Notes under the pieces: model-generated
What the model saw: only the letters and a program-made list of their open reading frames with translations
Databases searched by the model: none
What the model was told of the DNA's origin: nothing
Assembly (NCBI GenBank): GCA_030535285.1
Contig: JAUMXX010000007.1
Coordinates: forward strand, 1-32,060
Direction: 5' to 3'
DNA: 32,060 nt
Origin: a bacterium
GTDB lineage: Bacteria > Bacillota > Clostridia > Oscillospirales > Acutalibacteraceae
Made by a program: the position numbers and the translations under genes
In this document: piece by piece, positions 25,200 to 32,060 of the stretch
How the letters are laid out: the number at the start of each line of letters is the position of its first letter
Numbering within the stretch: position 1 is the stretch's first letter

Positions 25200-26585
25200 T
25201 TACTTATTTTTTAAATATTTGTCAATGGCTGCTGCTGCAGATTTTCCTGCCCCCATAGCAAGAATAACAGTTGCAGCACCTGTAACGGCATCGCCGCCGG
25301 CATAAACACCGGTTTTTGTGGTCTGCATATTTTCGTCAACAATCAGGCATCCCTTTTTGTTTGATTCAATTCCCGGTGTGGTAGTTCTGATAAGGGGATT
25401 CGGGGAAGTGCCGATTGCCATAATCACGCTGTCGACATCAAGGATATAGTCTTGACCCTCAAGCTTTATCGGACGTCTTCTGCCCGAGGCATCTTCTTCA
25501 CCGAGCTCCATTTTAGCACATTGAATACCGGTAACGAAACCTTTGTCGTCACAGAGAATTTTTTCGGGATTGTTAAGGGTTTTAAATATAATACCCTCTT
25601 CTTTAGCATGATGAATCTCTTCTTTTCGAGCCGGCATCTCGTCTTCGCTCCTACGGTAAACGATGAAGACGTTTTCGGCACCGAGTCGTTTTGCACATCT
25701 TGCGGCATCCATAGCAACGTTGCCTCCGCCCACAACCGCAACAGAGGTTGATTTTTTGATTGGCGTATCATATTCAGGCAGATATGCTTTCATGAGGTTT
25801 ATACGTGTCAGAAATTCGTTAGCAGAATATACACCAACCGAATTTTCTCCTTCAATACCCAAAAATTGCGGCAATCCGGCACCCGAGCCGATAAACACAG
25901 CCTCATAGCCTTGTGTGATTATCTCGTCAACCGATAAAACCTTTCCGATTACCATATTTGTCATTATGGTTACGCCGAGTTGCTTGAGGGCATCAATTTC
26001 TTTTTCGACAATTTTTTTCGGAAGCCTGAATTCCGGTATTCCGTACATTAAGACACCGCCCGCGGTGTGAAAAGCTTCAAAAACGGTGACTTCGTAGCCC
26101 AGTTTTGCGAGGTCACCCGCACAGGTAAGTCCTGAGGGCCCCGCGCCTACAACCGCAACCTTTTTGCCGTTGGGCTTGGGTTTTTCAATATTGTCTTTGC
26201 CGTTTTTCATATGCCAGTCAGCGCAAAAGCGCTCCAACCTGCCGATACCTACCGGTTCGCCTTTGATGCCGCGGACACAGTTGCCCTCGCATTGAGATTC
26301 TTGTGGACAAACCCTTCCGCAAACGGCAGGCAAGGAGTTTGTTTGCTTGATAATATTATAGGCAGTTTCAAAATTCCCCTTTGCCACTTCGGCAATAAAA
26401 TCGGGGATTTTAACGTTAACAGGACATCCGTTTACACAAGGTCTGTGTTTGCAGTTTAAACAGCGGCTTGCTTCCGCAACAGCCATTTCTTCGGTGTACC
26501 CGGTAGACACTTCGTCAAAATTTTTGTTGCGTATATTCGGATCCTGCTCCGGAATCGGAGTTTTGGTCAGTGAAAGGTTAGCCAT
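25200..26585 (-). CDS. nfnB: NfnB-type large subunit (glutamate-synthase-small-subunit-like FAD/NADPH protein)
   Basis: The large subunit of the NADH-dependent reduced ferredoxin:NADP+ oxidoreductase, an electron-bifurcating transhydrogenase. In 461 residues the N-terminal domain has two cysteine groups (42, 45, 50, 54 and 89, 93, 99, 103) for two [4Fe-4S] clusters, then an FAD motif GAGPSGLTCAG, an NADPH motif GGGNVAMDAAR, and the C-terminal FAD motif GDAVTGAATVILAMG. The ATG at 26585 follows GGAGG; upstream in-frame codons lie inside nfnA and are rejected. It overlaps nfnA by eight bases. Homologues are often named glutamate synthase small subunit or GltA; the adjacent FNR-like subunit and lack of a large glutamate synthase gene favour NfnAB. 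Confidence 0.93.
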   Translation of the reverse strand: MANLSLTKTPIPEQDPNIRNKNFDEVSTGYTEEMAVAEASRCLNCKHRPCVNGCPVNVKIPDFIAEVAKGNFETAYNIIKQTNSLPAVCGRVCPQESQCEGNCVRGIKGEPVGIGRLERFCADWHMKNGKDNIEKPKPNGKKVAVVGAGPSGLTCAGDLAKLGYEVTVFEAFHTAGGVLMYGIPEFRLPKKIVEKEIDALKQLGVTIMTNMVIGKVLSVDEIITQGYEAVFIGSGAGLPQFLGIEGENSVGVYSANEFLTRINLMKAYLPEYDTPIKKSTSVAVVGGGNVAMDAARCAKRLGAENVFIVYRRSEDEMPARKEEIHHAKEEGIIFKTLNNPEKILCDDKGFVTGIQCAKMELGEEDASGRRRPIKLEGQDYILDVDSVIMAIGTSPNPLIRTTTPGIESNKKGCLIVDENMQTTKTGVYAGGDAVTGAATVILAMGAGKSAAAAIDKYLKNK

Positions 26586-27405
26586 TAATTTGTGCCTCCA
26601 TCCTGCAAGCGTGAGATTCTTCTTCACGATAAAAAGCGTTTCGGCGGGAAAGCTCGTCAAAATCAACGAGATGACCGTCAAAATCGGGCCCATCAACACA
26701 GGCAAACATAATTTTTCCGTCAACAGATACACGACACCCGCCGCACATACCGGTTCCGTCAATCATTATAGGGTTAAGACTTACAATTGTTTTAATACCG
26801 AAGGGTTTTGTTGTCAGAGAAACAAATTTCATCATCGGTATAGGTCCGATTGAGACAACCAAATCATAGGAATCCTTTTCTAAAAGTCTTTTTAAAACAT
26901 CGGTTACAAACCCTTTTTCACCGTATGAACCGTCATCGGTTGTTATGTAAAGGTTGTTGCAGACTTTTTTCATTTCGTCTTCTAAAATTACGATATCTTT
27001 ATTTCGGAAACCGGCGATAATATCAACGTCAACACCCATGTTAAATAAAGCTTTAGCTTGTGGCAAAGCAATGGCGCAACCAACGCCTCCGCCCACAACA
27101 ATTGCTTTTTTCGGGGTTCCGAATTCGGTCGGTTTTCCGAGAGGACCAACAAAAGCATGTATGCTGTCTTCAATGTTAAGCTGAGCGAGTTTTTTTGTTG
27201 TGTATCCAACAGTTTGAAAGATGATAGTTATTGTTCCTTTTTGACGATCGAAATCAGCGACCGTAAGCGGAATTCTTTCGCCGCGGTCGTCAACAATAAG
27301 AATAACAAATTGACCCGCCTGCACTTTGTTTGCAATTTCAGGCGCGGCAACCGTCATCAAAGTAACGGCGTCATTAAGGATTTTTTTATCAACAATTTTG
27401 TACAT
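26578..27405 (-). CDS. nfnA: NfnA-type small subunit (FAD/[2Fe-2S] ferredoxin-NADP reductase-like)
   Basis: A 275-residue partner of NfnB. It has an FNR-like beta-barrel for FAD with the RIPLTVADFD stretch, a nucleotide-binding domain (AIVVGGGVGCAIALPQAKAL) for NADH, and a C-terminal cysteine cluster (GTGMCGGCRV followed by MFACVDGPDFDGH) that binds a [2Fe-2S] centre. In characterised complexes this subunit handles NAD(H) and the bifurcating flavin is in NfnB. The ATG at 27405 follows GGGAG and replaces a longer start 26 codons upstream with no site. Similar chains occur in dihydroorotate dehydrogenase PyrK and sulfide dehydrogenase SudB; no pyrD lies nearby. The operon has a good promoter. 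Confidence 0.92.
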   Translation of the reverse strand: MYKIVDKKILNDAVTLMTVAAPEIANKVQAGQFVILIVDDRGERIPLTVADFDRQKGTITIIFQTVGYTTKKLAQLNIEDSIHAFVGPLGKPTEFGTPKKAIVVGGGVGCAIALPQAKALFNMGVDVDIIAGFRNKDIVILEDEMKKVCNNLYITTDDGSYGEKGFVTDVLKRLLEKDSYDLVVSIGPIPMMKFVSLTTKPFGIKTIVSLNPIMIDGTGMCGGCRVSVDGKIMFACVDGPDFDGHLVDFDELSRRNAFYREEESHACRMEAQING

Positions 27406-27451
27406 AAAGCATCTCCCAACAAGCCAAACAATATTTTTAGGTACAAAAATC

Positions 27452-27480
27452 ATTTTATAATTTTTTTGAATAAAAGTCAA
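27452..27480 (-). promoter_or_regulatory. nfnAB promoter
   Basis: On the minus strand TTGACT (complement of 27475-27480) and TAAAAT (complement of 27452-27457) are 17 bases apart, about 45 bases before the nfnA start. Confidence 0.65.
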
Positions 27481-27631
27481 CAAAAAGCAATAATAAGGAA
27501 AAATTTTGGGTTATTCTATAATATTTGGCATGCAAACAAATGAAAGGTTGTATAAAGACTACAGAACTATATCAACACAGGGTAAAAAACTTGGAGCAGA
27601 CAACAAAAGATTAAAAAAACACAAAAAGGTA

Positions 27632-27660
27632 TTGCAAAACGGTGTGCAGATGTGTATAAT
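27632..27660 (+). promoter_or_regulatory. Promoter of the initiator tRNA gene
   Basis: TTGCAA (27632-27637) and a perfect TATAAT (27655-27660) with a 17-base spacer end 31 bases before the tRNA, so the primary transcript has a short 5' leader. Confidence 0.75.
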
Positions 27661-27691
27661 AAGAATATAATAAAAAATGAATATTAAATAT

Positions 27692-27767
<76 letters not shown>

Positions 27768-27805
27768 AAAAACATCCCAAGTCGAAGGACTTGGGATGTT
27801 TTTTT
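27768..27805 (+). terminator. Terminator after tRNA-fMet
   Basis: A perfect 16-base stem (27768-27783 with 27788-27803) around GAAG, followed by T residues. It starts directly after CCA, so little 3' trailer remains to be processed. Confidence 0.92.
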
Positions 27806-27814
27806 GGTTGCAAT

Positions 27815-27904
27815 AAAGCGCACCTTACGGTGCTAATGAAGAATGAAGTCGCCTACGGCTATGAAGCGTGCCTTCGGCACATTGAGAAACGATAGGGGCG
27901 CTTT
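27815..27904. repeat. Multi-hairpin intergenic element with inverted ends
   Basis: A roughly 90-base element bounded by AAAGCGCACC (27815-27824) and GGGGCGCTTT (27895-27904), which pair with one mismatch. Inside are three short hairpins: GCACC/GGTGC (27820-27833), GCC/GGC (27851-27859) and GTGCC/GGCAC (27868-27880), with loops TTAC, TAC and TTC, separated by repeated ATGAAG words. No reading frame with a ribosome site is present. The layout suggests a repetitive palindromic element (REP- or MITE-like) or a structured RNA. The structure is seen; the nature is inferred. Confidence 0.5.
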
Positions 27905-27929
27905 GATTTTGGTGCTTTTTCAAAACCCA

Positions 27930-27958
27930 TTGACAAAATTTATACTTCGTGATACGAT
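27930..27958 (+). promoter_or_regulatory. Promoter of the PadR cassette with a possible operator
   Basis: TTGACA (27930-27935) and TACGAT (27953-27958) are 17 bases apart. A short inverted repeat, TCGT-GAT-ACGA (27948-27957), overlaps the -10 box and the related word TACGTA follows near 27964, a plausible site for autorepression by the PadR protein encoded immediately downstream. Confidence 0.6.
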
Positions 27959-27982
27959 GTATTACGTAAAAGGAGGTATAGT

Positions 27983-28303
27983 ATGGATATTCAGTTAAAA
28001 CGCGGTTTCTTAGATGTATGCGTGTTGGCTGCAATTAAGAGCGAAGATTCATACGGTTACAAGATTATTAAAGACATGAAGCCGTATATTGAACTTTCCG
28101 AATCGACATTATATACCATCTTGAAACGCTTAGAAATAGCGAATATGTTGACCGTTCGTACTGCAGAGCACGCAGGCAGGCTTAGAAAATATTATCATAT
28201 TACCGACGAGGGACTTAGGCGGATTGAGGATTTTAAAGCAGAATGGAAAGAAATGCTGTCTATATATAGATTTGTAACCAAGGAGGATAATAGCAATGAA
28301 TAA
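27983..28303 (+). CDS. PadR family transcriptional regulator
   Basis: A 106-residue winged-helix DNA-binding protein. The PadR domain covers residues 5-80: GFLDVCVLAAIKSEDSYGYKI, then LSESTLYTILKRLEIANML (recognition helix) and the wing GRLRKYYHITDEG. Compact PadR proteins of this kind (subfamily 2-like) usually repress their own operon. An AGGAGG-type site lies ideally before the ATG. The stop overlaps the next gene (DUF1700) by eight bases, and the three genes from here to 29869 form a tightly packed cassette, so this is most likely their own regulator. The signal is unknown; in related cassettes the membrane and envelope proteins suggest cell-envelope stress. Confidence 0.95.
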   Translation: MDIQLKRGFLDVCVLAAIKSEDSYGYKIIKDMKPYIELSESTLYTILKRLEIANMLTVRTAEHAGRLRKYYHITDEGLRRIEDFKAEWKEMLSIYRFVTKEDNSNE

Positions 28304-28895
28304 GCAAGAATTTCTTGTGCAGTTGCGCAAAGGATTGTCTTGTTTGCCGCAAGAAGACACCGAAGAACGCTTGATGTTTTATAGTGAGATGATAGAAGAC
28401 AGAATGGAAGAAGGGCTTTCGGAGGAGGAAGCTGTTTTGGCAGTAGGAACTATTGAAGAAATTGTTGCGCAGGCGGTGACAGAGATTCCTCTTTTAAAAA
28501 TTGCGAAGGAAAGGGTAAAAACGAAAAGACGGTTAAAAGCATGGGAAATTGCTCTTTTGGCGCTTGGTTTTCCGATATGGTTTTCGATAGGTGCTGTCGC
28601 GGTTGCCCTGATTTTCTCGCTTTATGTTTCGTTGTGGTCTGTGATAATTTCGTTATGGGCTGTTTTTGGTTCGCTGACCGGCTGTGCGTTTGGCGGTATG
28701 GTGGCAGGGCTTATCTTTGTGCCAAACGGTAAAATTCTAACGGGAATTGCTATGGTTGGGGCAGGAATCGTTTGTGCAGGGCTTTCAATTTTTATGTTCT
28801 ACGGATGCAGGTCGGCAACAAATGGTATTTTGAGATTCACAAAGAAATTTGTGTTGTGGATTAAGAACTGCTTGATAAAAAAGGAGGAACTGTAA
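28296..28895 (+). CDS. DUF1700 (HAAS-domain) membrane protein
   Basis: A 199-residue protein. The N-terminal 70 residues are helical and acidic, starting MNKQEFLVQLRKGLSCLPQEDTEE and continuing with EDRMEEGLSEEEAVLAVG, the pattern of the DUF1700/HAAS domain. The C-terminal part (about 83-175) holds three to four hydrophobic helices with small-residue repeats, ending in a short cytoplasmic basic tail. Such proteins are regularly encoded between PadR regulators and DUF4097 proteins in Firmicutes and are thought to link regulator and envelope, but no function has been shown for most. It overlaps both neighbours (eight bases and one base), so translation is coupled throughout. Confidence 0.9.
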   Translation: MNKQEFLVQLRKGLSCLPQEDTEERLMFYSEMIEDRMEEGLSEEEAVLAVGTIEEIVAQAVTEIPLLKIAKERVKTKRRLKAWEIALLALGFPIWFSIGAVAVALIFSLYVSLWSVIISLWAVFGSLTGCAFGGMVAGLIFVPNGKILTGIAMVGAGIVCAGLSIFMFYGCRSATNGILRFTKKFVLWIKNCLIKKEEL

Positions 28896-29869
28896 TGAGC
28901 AAAAAAACGAAAACATGGATTATTATAGCTTCCTGCTTTGTGTTAATCGGAAGCATAATTTTTGGAGGTGTGATGGCAATTTTAAAATGGGATTTTACAA
29001 GATTATCCACGAACAAATACGAAACAAACAAGCATGAAATAAGCGAAGGTTTCAAGGCAATTTCGATAAATACCGATACTGCCGATATTGTGTTTGTACC
29101 TTCCGAAAACGCGGAAAACGCGGTTGAGTGTTATGAGCAGAAAAATTTAAAACATTCGGTTGCGGTAAAGGACGACACTCTTATTATAGAGAAGGTTGAT
29201 ACAAGAAAATGGTATGAGCACATTGGCGTGTTTTTTGAAACGCCCAAGATAACGGTATATATTCCGCAGGGTGAATATGGCTCGATTTCGGTAAAGTCAA
29301 GCACGGGTGATGTAGAAATACCGAAAGAGTTCAGGTTTGAAAGTGTAGATATTTCACAAAGCACGGGCGATGTAACGAGTTATGCTTCTGTCTCAGATGT
29401 TGTTAAAATCAAAACAAGTACCGGAAATATCCGCGTTGAAAACATATCTGCAGGAGCACTTGATCTTTCGGTTTCAACCGGTCAGATCATGATTTCAGAT
29501 GTAATCTGTAAAGGAAATGTTAATATCAGCGTTTCCACAGGAAAAACAAAATTGACCGATGTTGAGTGCGAAAATGTCACATCAAGCGGAAGCACGGGAA
29601 ATATAATGTTGAAAAACGTTATAGCTGCAGAAAAATTTACGATTAAAAGAAGCACCGGCGATGTGAGATTTGAAGGTTCAGATGCCTGTGAGATCTTTAT
29701 AGAAACAGATACGGGAGACGTTACGGGCAGTTTTCTTACCGATAAGGTTTTTATTACGCAAACAGACACAGGCAGAGTTGATGTCCCAAAAACAGTAACC
29801 GGCGGCAGATGTGAAATCACTACCGATACCGGTGACATTCGTATAAACATACTGAACCAAATTTCGTGA
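28895..29869 (+). CDS. DUF4097 family beta-solenoid protein, membrane anchored
   Basis: A 324-residue protein. One N-terminal membrane helix (about 8-29) anchors a long outside domain. From residue 130 the sequence is built of repeats centred on [SD]-T-G followed by D/N/Q/K/R and a beta strand. The glycines lie at 138, 158, 177, 196, 216, 235, 255, 274, 293 and 313, a period of 19 or 20 residues ten times over, as expected for one turn per repeat in a right-handed solenoid; an earlier TDTAD (60-64) may be a degenerate turn. The first seven repeats use STG, the last three DTG. The family (DUF4097/putative adhesin) has no firm function. It is the last gene of the PadR cassette. Confidence 0.9.
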   Translation: MSKKTKTWIIIASCFVLIGSIIFGGVMAILKWDFTRLSTNKYETNKHEISEGFKAISINTDTADIVFVPSENAENAVECYEQKNLKHSVAVKDDTLIIEKVDTRKWYEHIGVFFETPKITVYIPQGEYGSISVKSSTGDVEIPKEFRFESVDISQSTGDVTSYASVSDVVKIKTSTGNIRVENISAGALDLSVSTGQIMISDVICKGNVNISVSTGKTKLTDVECENVTSSGSTGNIMLKNVIAAEKFTIKRSTGDVRFEGSDACEIFIETDTGDVTGSFLTDKVFITQTDTGRVDVPKTVTGGRCEITTDTGDIRINILNQIS

Positions 29870-30105
29870 CATCTAAATCGTGCAAGACACTTATTGTGAG
29901 AGTTTTTATTGAAAAGGCAAAAGTATTATGTTATACTAAATTCGAAAAGAAGGTGCTGTTGTATGTAATAACAGATCGTCTGGTTAGTGGATAAATTTTT
30001 TAAATATAATAGAACATGATTATCTTTTGCGGAAGCATTTTTGCACTATATATTAGACTATTTAACAATCGTTTTCTATAAAAACAAAAAACAGGGAGGC
30101 AAACC
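29870..30105 (+). other. Leader region of the FAD-dependent oxidoreductase
   Basis: This gap holds the oxidoreductase promoter at 29909-29937 and a leader of about 160 bases. At 29950-29953 an AAGG site lies seven bases before an ATG directly followed by TAA (29963-29968), a minimal start-stop frame, and an overlapping TTG frame (29959-29994) could encode an 11-residue peptide. No terminator for the preceding cassette is obvious. I see no longer gene. Confidence 0.35.
29909..29937 (+). promoter_or_regulatory. Promoter of the FAD-dependent oxidoreductase gene
   Basis: TTGAAA (29909-29914) and TATACT (29932-29937) are 17 bases apart. Confidence 0.65.
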
Positions 30106-31356
30106 ATGAAAAAATATGACGTTGCCGTTGTTGGCGGTGGATTTGCAGGGGTAGCGGCGGCACTTGCTGCAGCCAGAGAAGGTGCCCGCGTTATCATTAT
30201 CGAAAAATCAAATTGCCTTGGCGGTGCGGCGGTCAACGCTCTTGTTAATCCGTTTATGCCTTATAGCACGAAAATTAACGGAAAGAGAACAAACCTTTCA
30301 AACGGTATATTTAAGGTGATTCGTGAAAAGCTCGAAGCATGCGACGGAATGTACGGAGATTCTTTTTTAGAGGAAGAATTAAAATATATTTTAAATGAGC
30401 TTGTGTTAGAAGCAAATATAGAATTACTTTTTCATTCATATATTACAAAAAGTAAAAAAGAAGATGGATGGATTAAATCTGTTTGTGTAGCCACAAAAAG
30501 CGGAGAAATGAATATTGAGGCAGATTATTTTATTGATGCGACAGGTGATGCACAGTTGGCGTTCCTTGCCGATTGTCCAACCGTCTTAGGACGCGAGCCG
30601 GATCATCTATGTCAGCCCATGACATTATGTTTCCGTGTTGGAAACGTAGATATTGAAAAGTTTTTTGCAAGTGGGGAAAAATTAAGAATCGCCTATAAAA
30701 AAGCTCTTAATGAGGGAAAACTTATCAATCCAAGAGAAGACATTCTTGTGTTTAGGACCCCAATTATCAATGTGCTCCATTTTAACACGACAAGGGTTGT
30801 TAAAAAGAACCCAACCTCTCCTACAGAGGTGACAGAGGCAGAAATTCTTGCACGCAAACAGGTGCATGAAATATACAATTTTGTAAAGGAACATGCCGAC
30901 GGTCTTGAAAACAGCTTTTTAATGATGACCGCATCAGAAATTGGTGTTCGTGAAAGCCGTATGATCATAGGGGACTATATTTTAACCGAGATTGATTGCA
31001 GAGATTGTGTCAAATTTGAAGATGCGATTGCTGCTTGTAATTACGATATTGATATTCATAATCCTGAAGGAAGCGGTACCAGCCACTATTATTTTCCGGA
31101 GGGTCAATATTACACTATTCCATATCGTAGCCTCATACCAAAAGATGCCGATAATATGTTGGTGGCAGGCAGATGTATTTCATCCGATCACGGAGCACAG
31201 GCTTCTTACAGAATTATGCCAACTGTTTGCAGCATCGGTGAAGCTGCGGGAACAGCGGTCGGAATAGCAGTTAAAGACAAAGTGTCTGTTCGCAATATAA
31301 ATATACAAAAGTTGCAACAAACTTTGAAAGATAACAATGCGTTTATAGGTATTTAA
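30106..31356 (+). CDS. FAD-dependent oxidoreductase
   Basis: A 416-residue flavoprotein of the FAD_oxidored family (succinate-dehydrogenase/HdrA-like FAD fold). The dinucleotide motif is at the N-terminus (VVGGGFAGVAAALAAAREG, GGGFAG at 10-15), followed by an acidic residue in IIIEKS that binds the ribose and LGGAAVNALVNPF near the isoalloxazine. The C-terminal FAD-binding motif is NMLVAGRCISSDHGAQASYRIMP followed by GEAAGTAVGIAV. No cluster-binding cysteine motif, signal peptide or partner gene is seen. Substrate unknown; close relatives are often annotated simply as FAD-dependent oxidoreductase. GGGAGG precedes the ATG at ideal distance. A single-gene unit with promoter and terminator. Confidence 0.92.
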   Translation: MKKYDVAVVGGGFAGVAAALAAAREGARVIIIEKSNCLGGAAVNALVNPFMPYSTKINGKRTNLSNGIFKVIREKLEACDGMYGDSFLEEELKYILNELVLEANIELLFHSYITKSKKEDGWIKSVCVATKSGEMNIEADYFIDATGDAQLAFLADCPTVLGREPDHLCQPMTLCFRVGNVDIEKFFASGEKLRIAYKKALNEGKLINPREDILVFRTPIINVLHFNTTRVVKKNPTSPTEVTEAEILARKQVHEIYNFVKEHADGLENSFLMMTASEIGVRESRMIIGDYILTEIDCRDCVKFEDAIAACNYDIDIHNPEGSGTSHYYFPEGQYYTIPYRSLIPKDADNMLVAGRCISSDHGAQASYRIMPTVCSIGEAAGTAVGIAVKDKVSVRNINIQKLQQTLKDNNAFIGI

Positions 31357-31376
31357 ATTATTAATATAAACCATAC

Positions 31377-31416
31377 CGAGTGTCCATACAAATGTAGTTA
31401 TGGGCACTCGCTTTTT
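31377..31416 (+). terminator. Terminator after the FAD-dependent oxidoreductase
   Basis: CGAGTGTCCAT (31377-31387) pairs with ATGGGCACTCG (31400-31410) with one G-T pair, followed by five T residues. Confidence 0.85.
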
Positions 31417-31465
31417 GTTTAAGTAAACAACACTTTTTTGTTTCGTATTTAAAGCTGATATGTCA

Positions 31466-31494
31466 TTGAAGAAATATATCATTTATGTTATACT
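31466..31494 (+). promoter_or_regulatory. Predicted promoter of the terminal glycosyltransferase gene
   Basis: TTGAAG (31466-31471) and TATACT (31489-31494) are separated by 17 bases. Confidence 0.55.
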
Positions 31495-31711
31495 CAATTT
31501 AAAATAAATGATTTAAGTCAAAAATAAATTTGTGACTGTATTTATTGATTTTGCCGCCCGGATCATAAAACCGGTTAAATATTTAAATTCAAACACTAAA
31601 GCGTTATTATTAACCTAACGGGCAGAGGCTGAAAGGGCACAAATATTGCACAGGAAAATTTATGGCTAGTTGGATTAACAACACTTATTTTGTGGGAGAG
31701 TTAAACAAAAA

Positions 31712-32060
31712 ATGATTAAAAAGAATTTTCACATAAACAGCATCGGAATTATTTTGTTGATAGTTGTGTTGGTAATTCAGACAACAGCGTTGGTACATAT
31801 GGGTTTTGAGAAGCGCGGACTTCATATAGATGAGGTTTACAGTTATATCTTGTCTAACAGTCATGACAGCGCTAAAATTATTTATGAAAATCAAGTATGG
31901 ACCAAATGGCTGTCGGGGGATGATTTTAAAAAATTTGTTACGGTTGAAAAGGGAGAGCAATTTTCCTACGGAAAGGTTTATTATAATAATACCCTCGACG
32001 CTCATCCGCCGTTATTTTATTTTTTGCTGCATACGGTGTGTTCGCTTTTCCCCGGAGAGT
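31712..32060 (+). CDS. GT-C type membrane glycosyltransferase (ArnT/PMT-like), partial
   Basis: Only the first 116 codons are in the window; the gene runs off the right edge with no stop. The start resembles the GT39/ArnT-like family: an N-terminal membrane helix (about 10-30), then an external loop with the acidic pair Asp40-Glu41 (HIDEVYSY), the position of the DE catalytic motif in GT-C enzymes, and later DAHPPLFYFLLH (from Asp96), which matches the HPPLYY-type segment at the entry of the next membrane helix. These enzymes transfer a sugar from a polyprenyl-phosphate donor outside the membrane. The acceptor cannot be told. GGGAGAG (31694-31700) precedes the ATG by eleven bases. Confidence 0.8.
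   Translation, partial: MIKKNFHINSIGIILLIVVLVIQTTALVHMGFEKRGLHIDEVYSYILSNSHDSAKIIYENQVWTKWLSGDDFKKFVTVEKGEQFSYGKVYYNNTLDAHPPLFYFLLHTVCSLFPGE

Larger units (their letters stand above)
31357..31711 (+). other. Intergenic region and structured leader before the glycosyltransferase
   Basis: After the oxidoreductase terminator the region has a promoter at 31466-31494 and a leader of about 210 bases. Within the leader GCCCG (31556-31560) pairs with CGGGC (31619-31623), and GGTTAA (31573-31578) with TTAACC (31610-31615), nested. I could not match this to a known riboswitch. No gene is visible. Confidence 0.4.

Overview
The window reads as chromosome of a low-to-moderate G+C, strictly anaerobic member of the Clostridia (Firmicutes); an Oscillospirales-type gut or anaerobic-environment lineage is my guess, not proven. 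The grounds are strong AGGAGG-type ribosome sites, TTGACA/TATAAT promoters with 17-base spacers, several TTG starts, and an anaerobe gene set: rubrerythrin, FeoAB, an NfnAB-type transhydrogenase, a sodium-pumping decarboxylase, a small 2[4Fe-4S] ferredoxin and GTP-type PEP carboxykinase. There is no phage, transposase gene or CRISPR array.

Layout. Positions 1-4200 (minus strand) hold secA, an orphan solute-binding lipoprotein and a VanZ-like protein, ending at a hairpin terminator. Divergently, 4469-7886 (plus) holds an M16 zinc peptidase and the overlapping proline genes proB and proA, closed by a terminator. Positions 7986-11403 (minus) are a five-gene operon for a Na+-translocating oxaloacetate-type decarboxylase whose carboxyltransferase, biotin carrier, membrane and small subunits are all separate proteins; its promoter is a perfect consensus. 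Positions 11620-14024 (minus) are feoB and feoA behind a promoter that carries an 18-base perfect palindrome, probably an iron-repressor operator. Positions 14351-17089 (plus) hold rubrerythrin, with a PerR-like inverted repeat at its promoter, and pckG, with a long leader. Positions 17341-23823 (plus) run pfkB-family kinase, phosphohexomutase, mnmE, mnmG and yebC. A 55-residue ferredoxin, dut and a small membrane zinc-ribbon protein of unknown role follow. nfnA and nfnB lie on the minus strand at 25200-27405. An initiator tRNA gene at 27692-27767 with its own promoter and terminator is followed by a roughly 90-base element with inverted ends enclosing three hairpins. Then come a PadR/DUF1700/DUF4097 three-gene cassette, a FAD-dependent oxidoreductase, and the start of a GT-C type membrane glycosyltransferase cut by the window end.

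How the parts fit. PEP carboxykinase and the sodium-pumping decarboxylase both act on oxaloacetate, joining PEP, oxaloacetate and pyruvate to GTP/GDP and a sodium gradient; NfnAB balances NADH, NADPH and ferredoxin; FeoAB supplies Fe2+ for the many iron-sulfur and diiron proteins; rubrerythrin removes peroxide. MnmE and MnmG modify tRNA wobble uridines. Most of the window is ordinary core genome. The least explained pieces are the multi-hairpin element at 27815-27904, the solute-binding lipoprotein with a degenerate ligand site, the zinc-ribbon membrane protein, and the structured leaders before pckG and the terminal glycosyltransferase.
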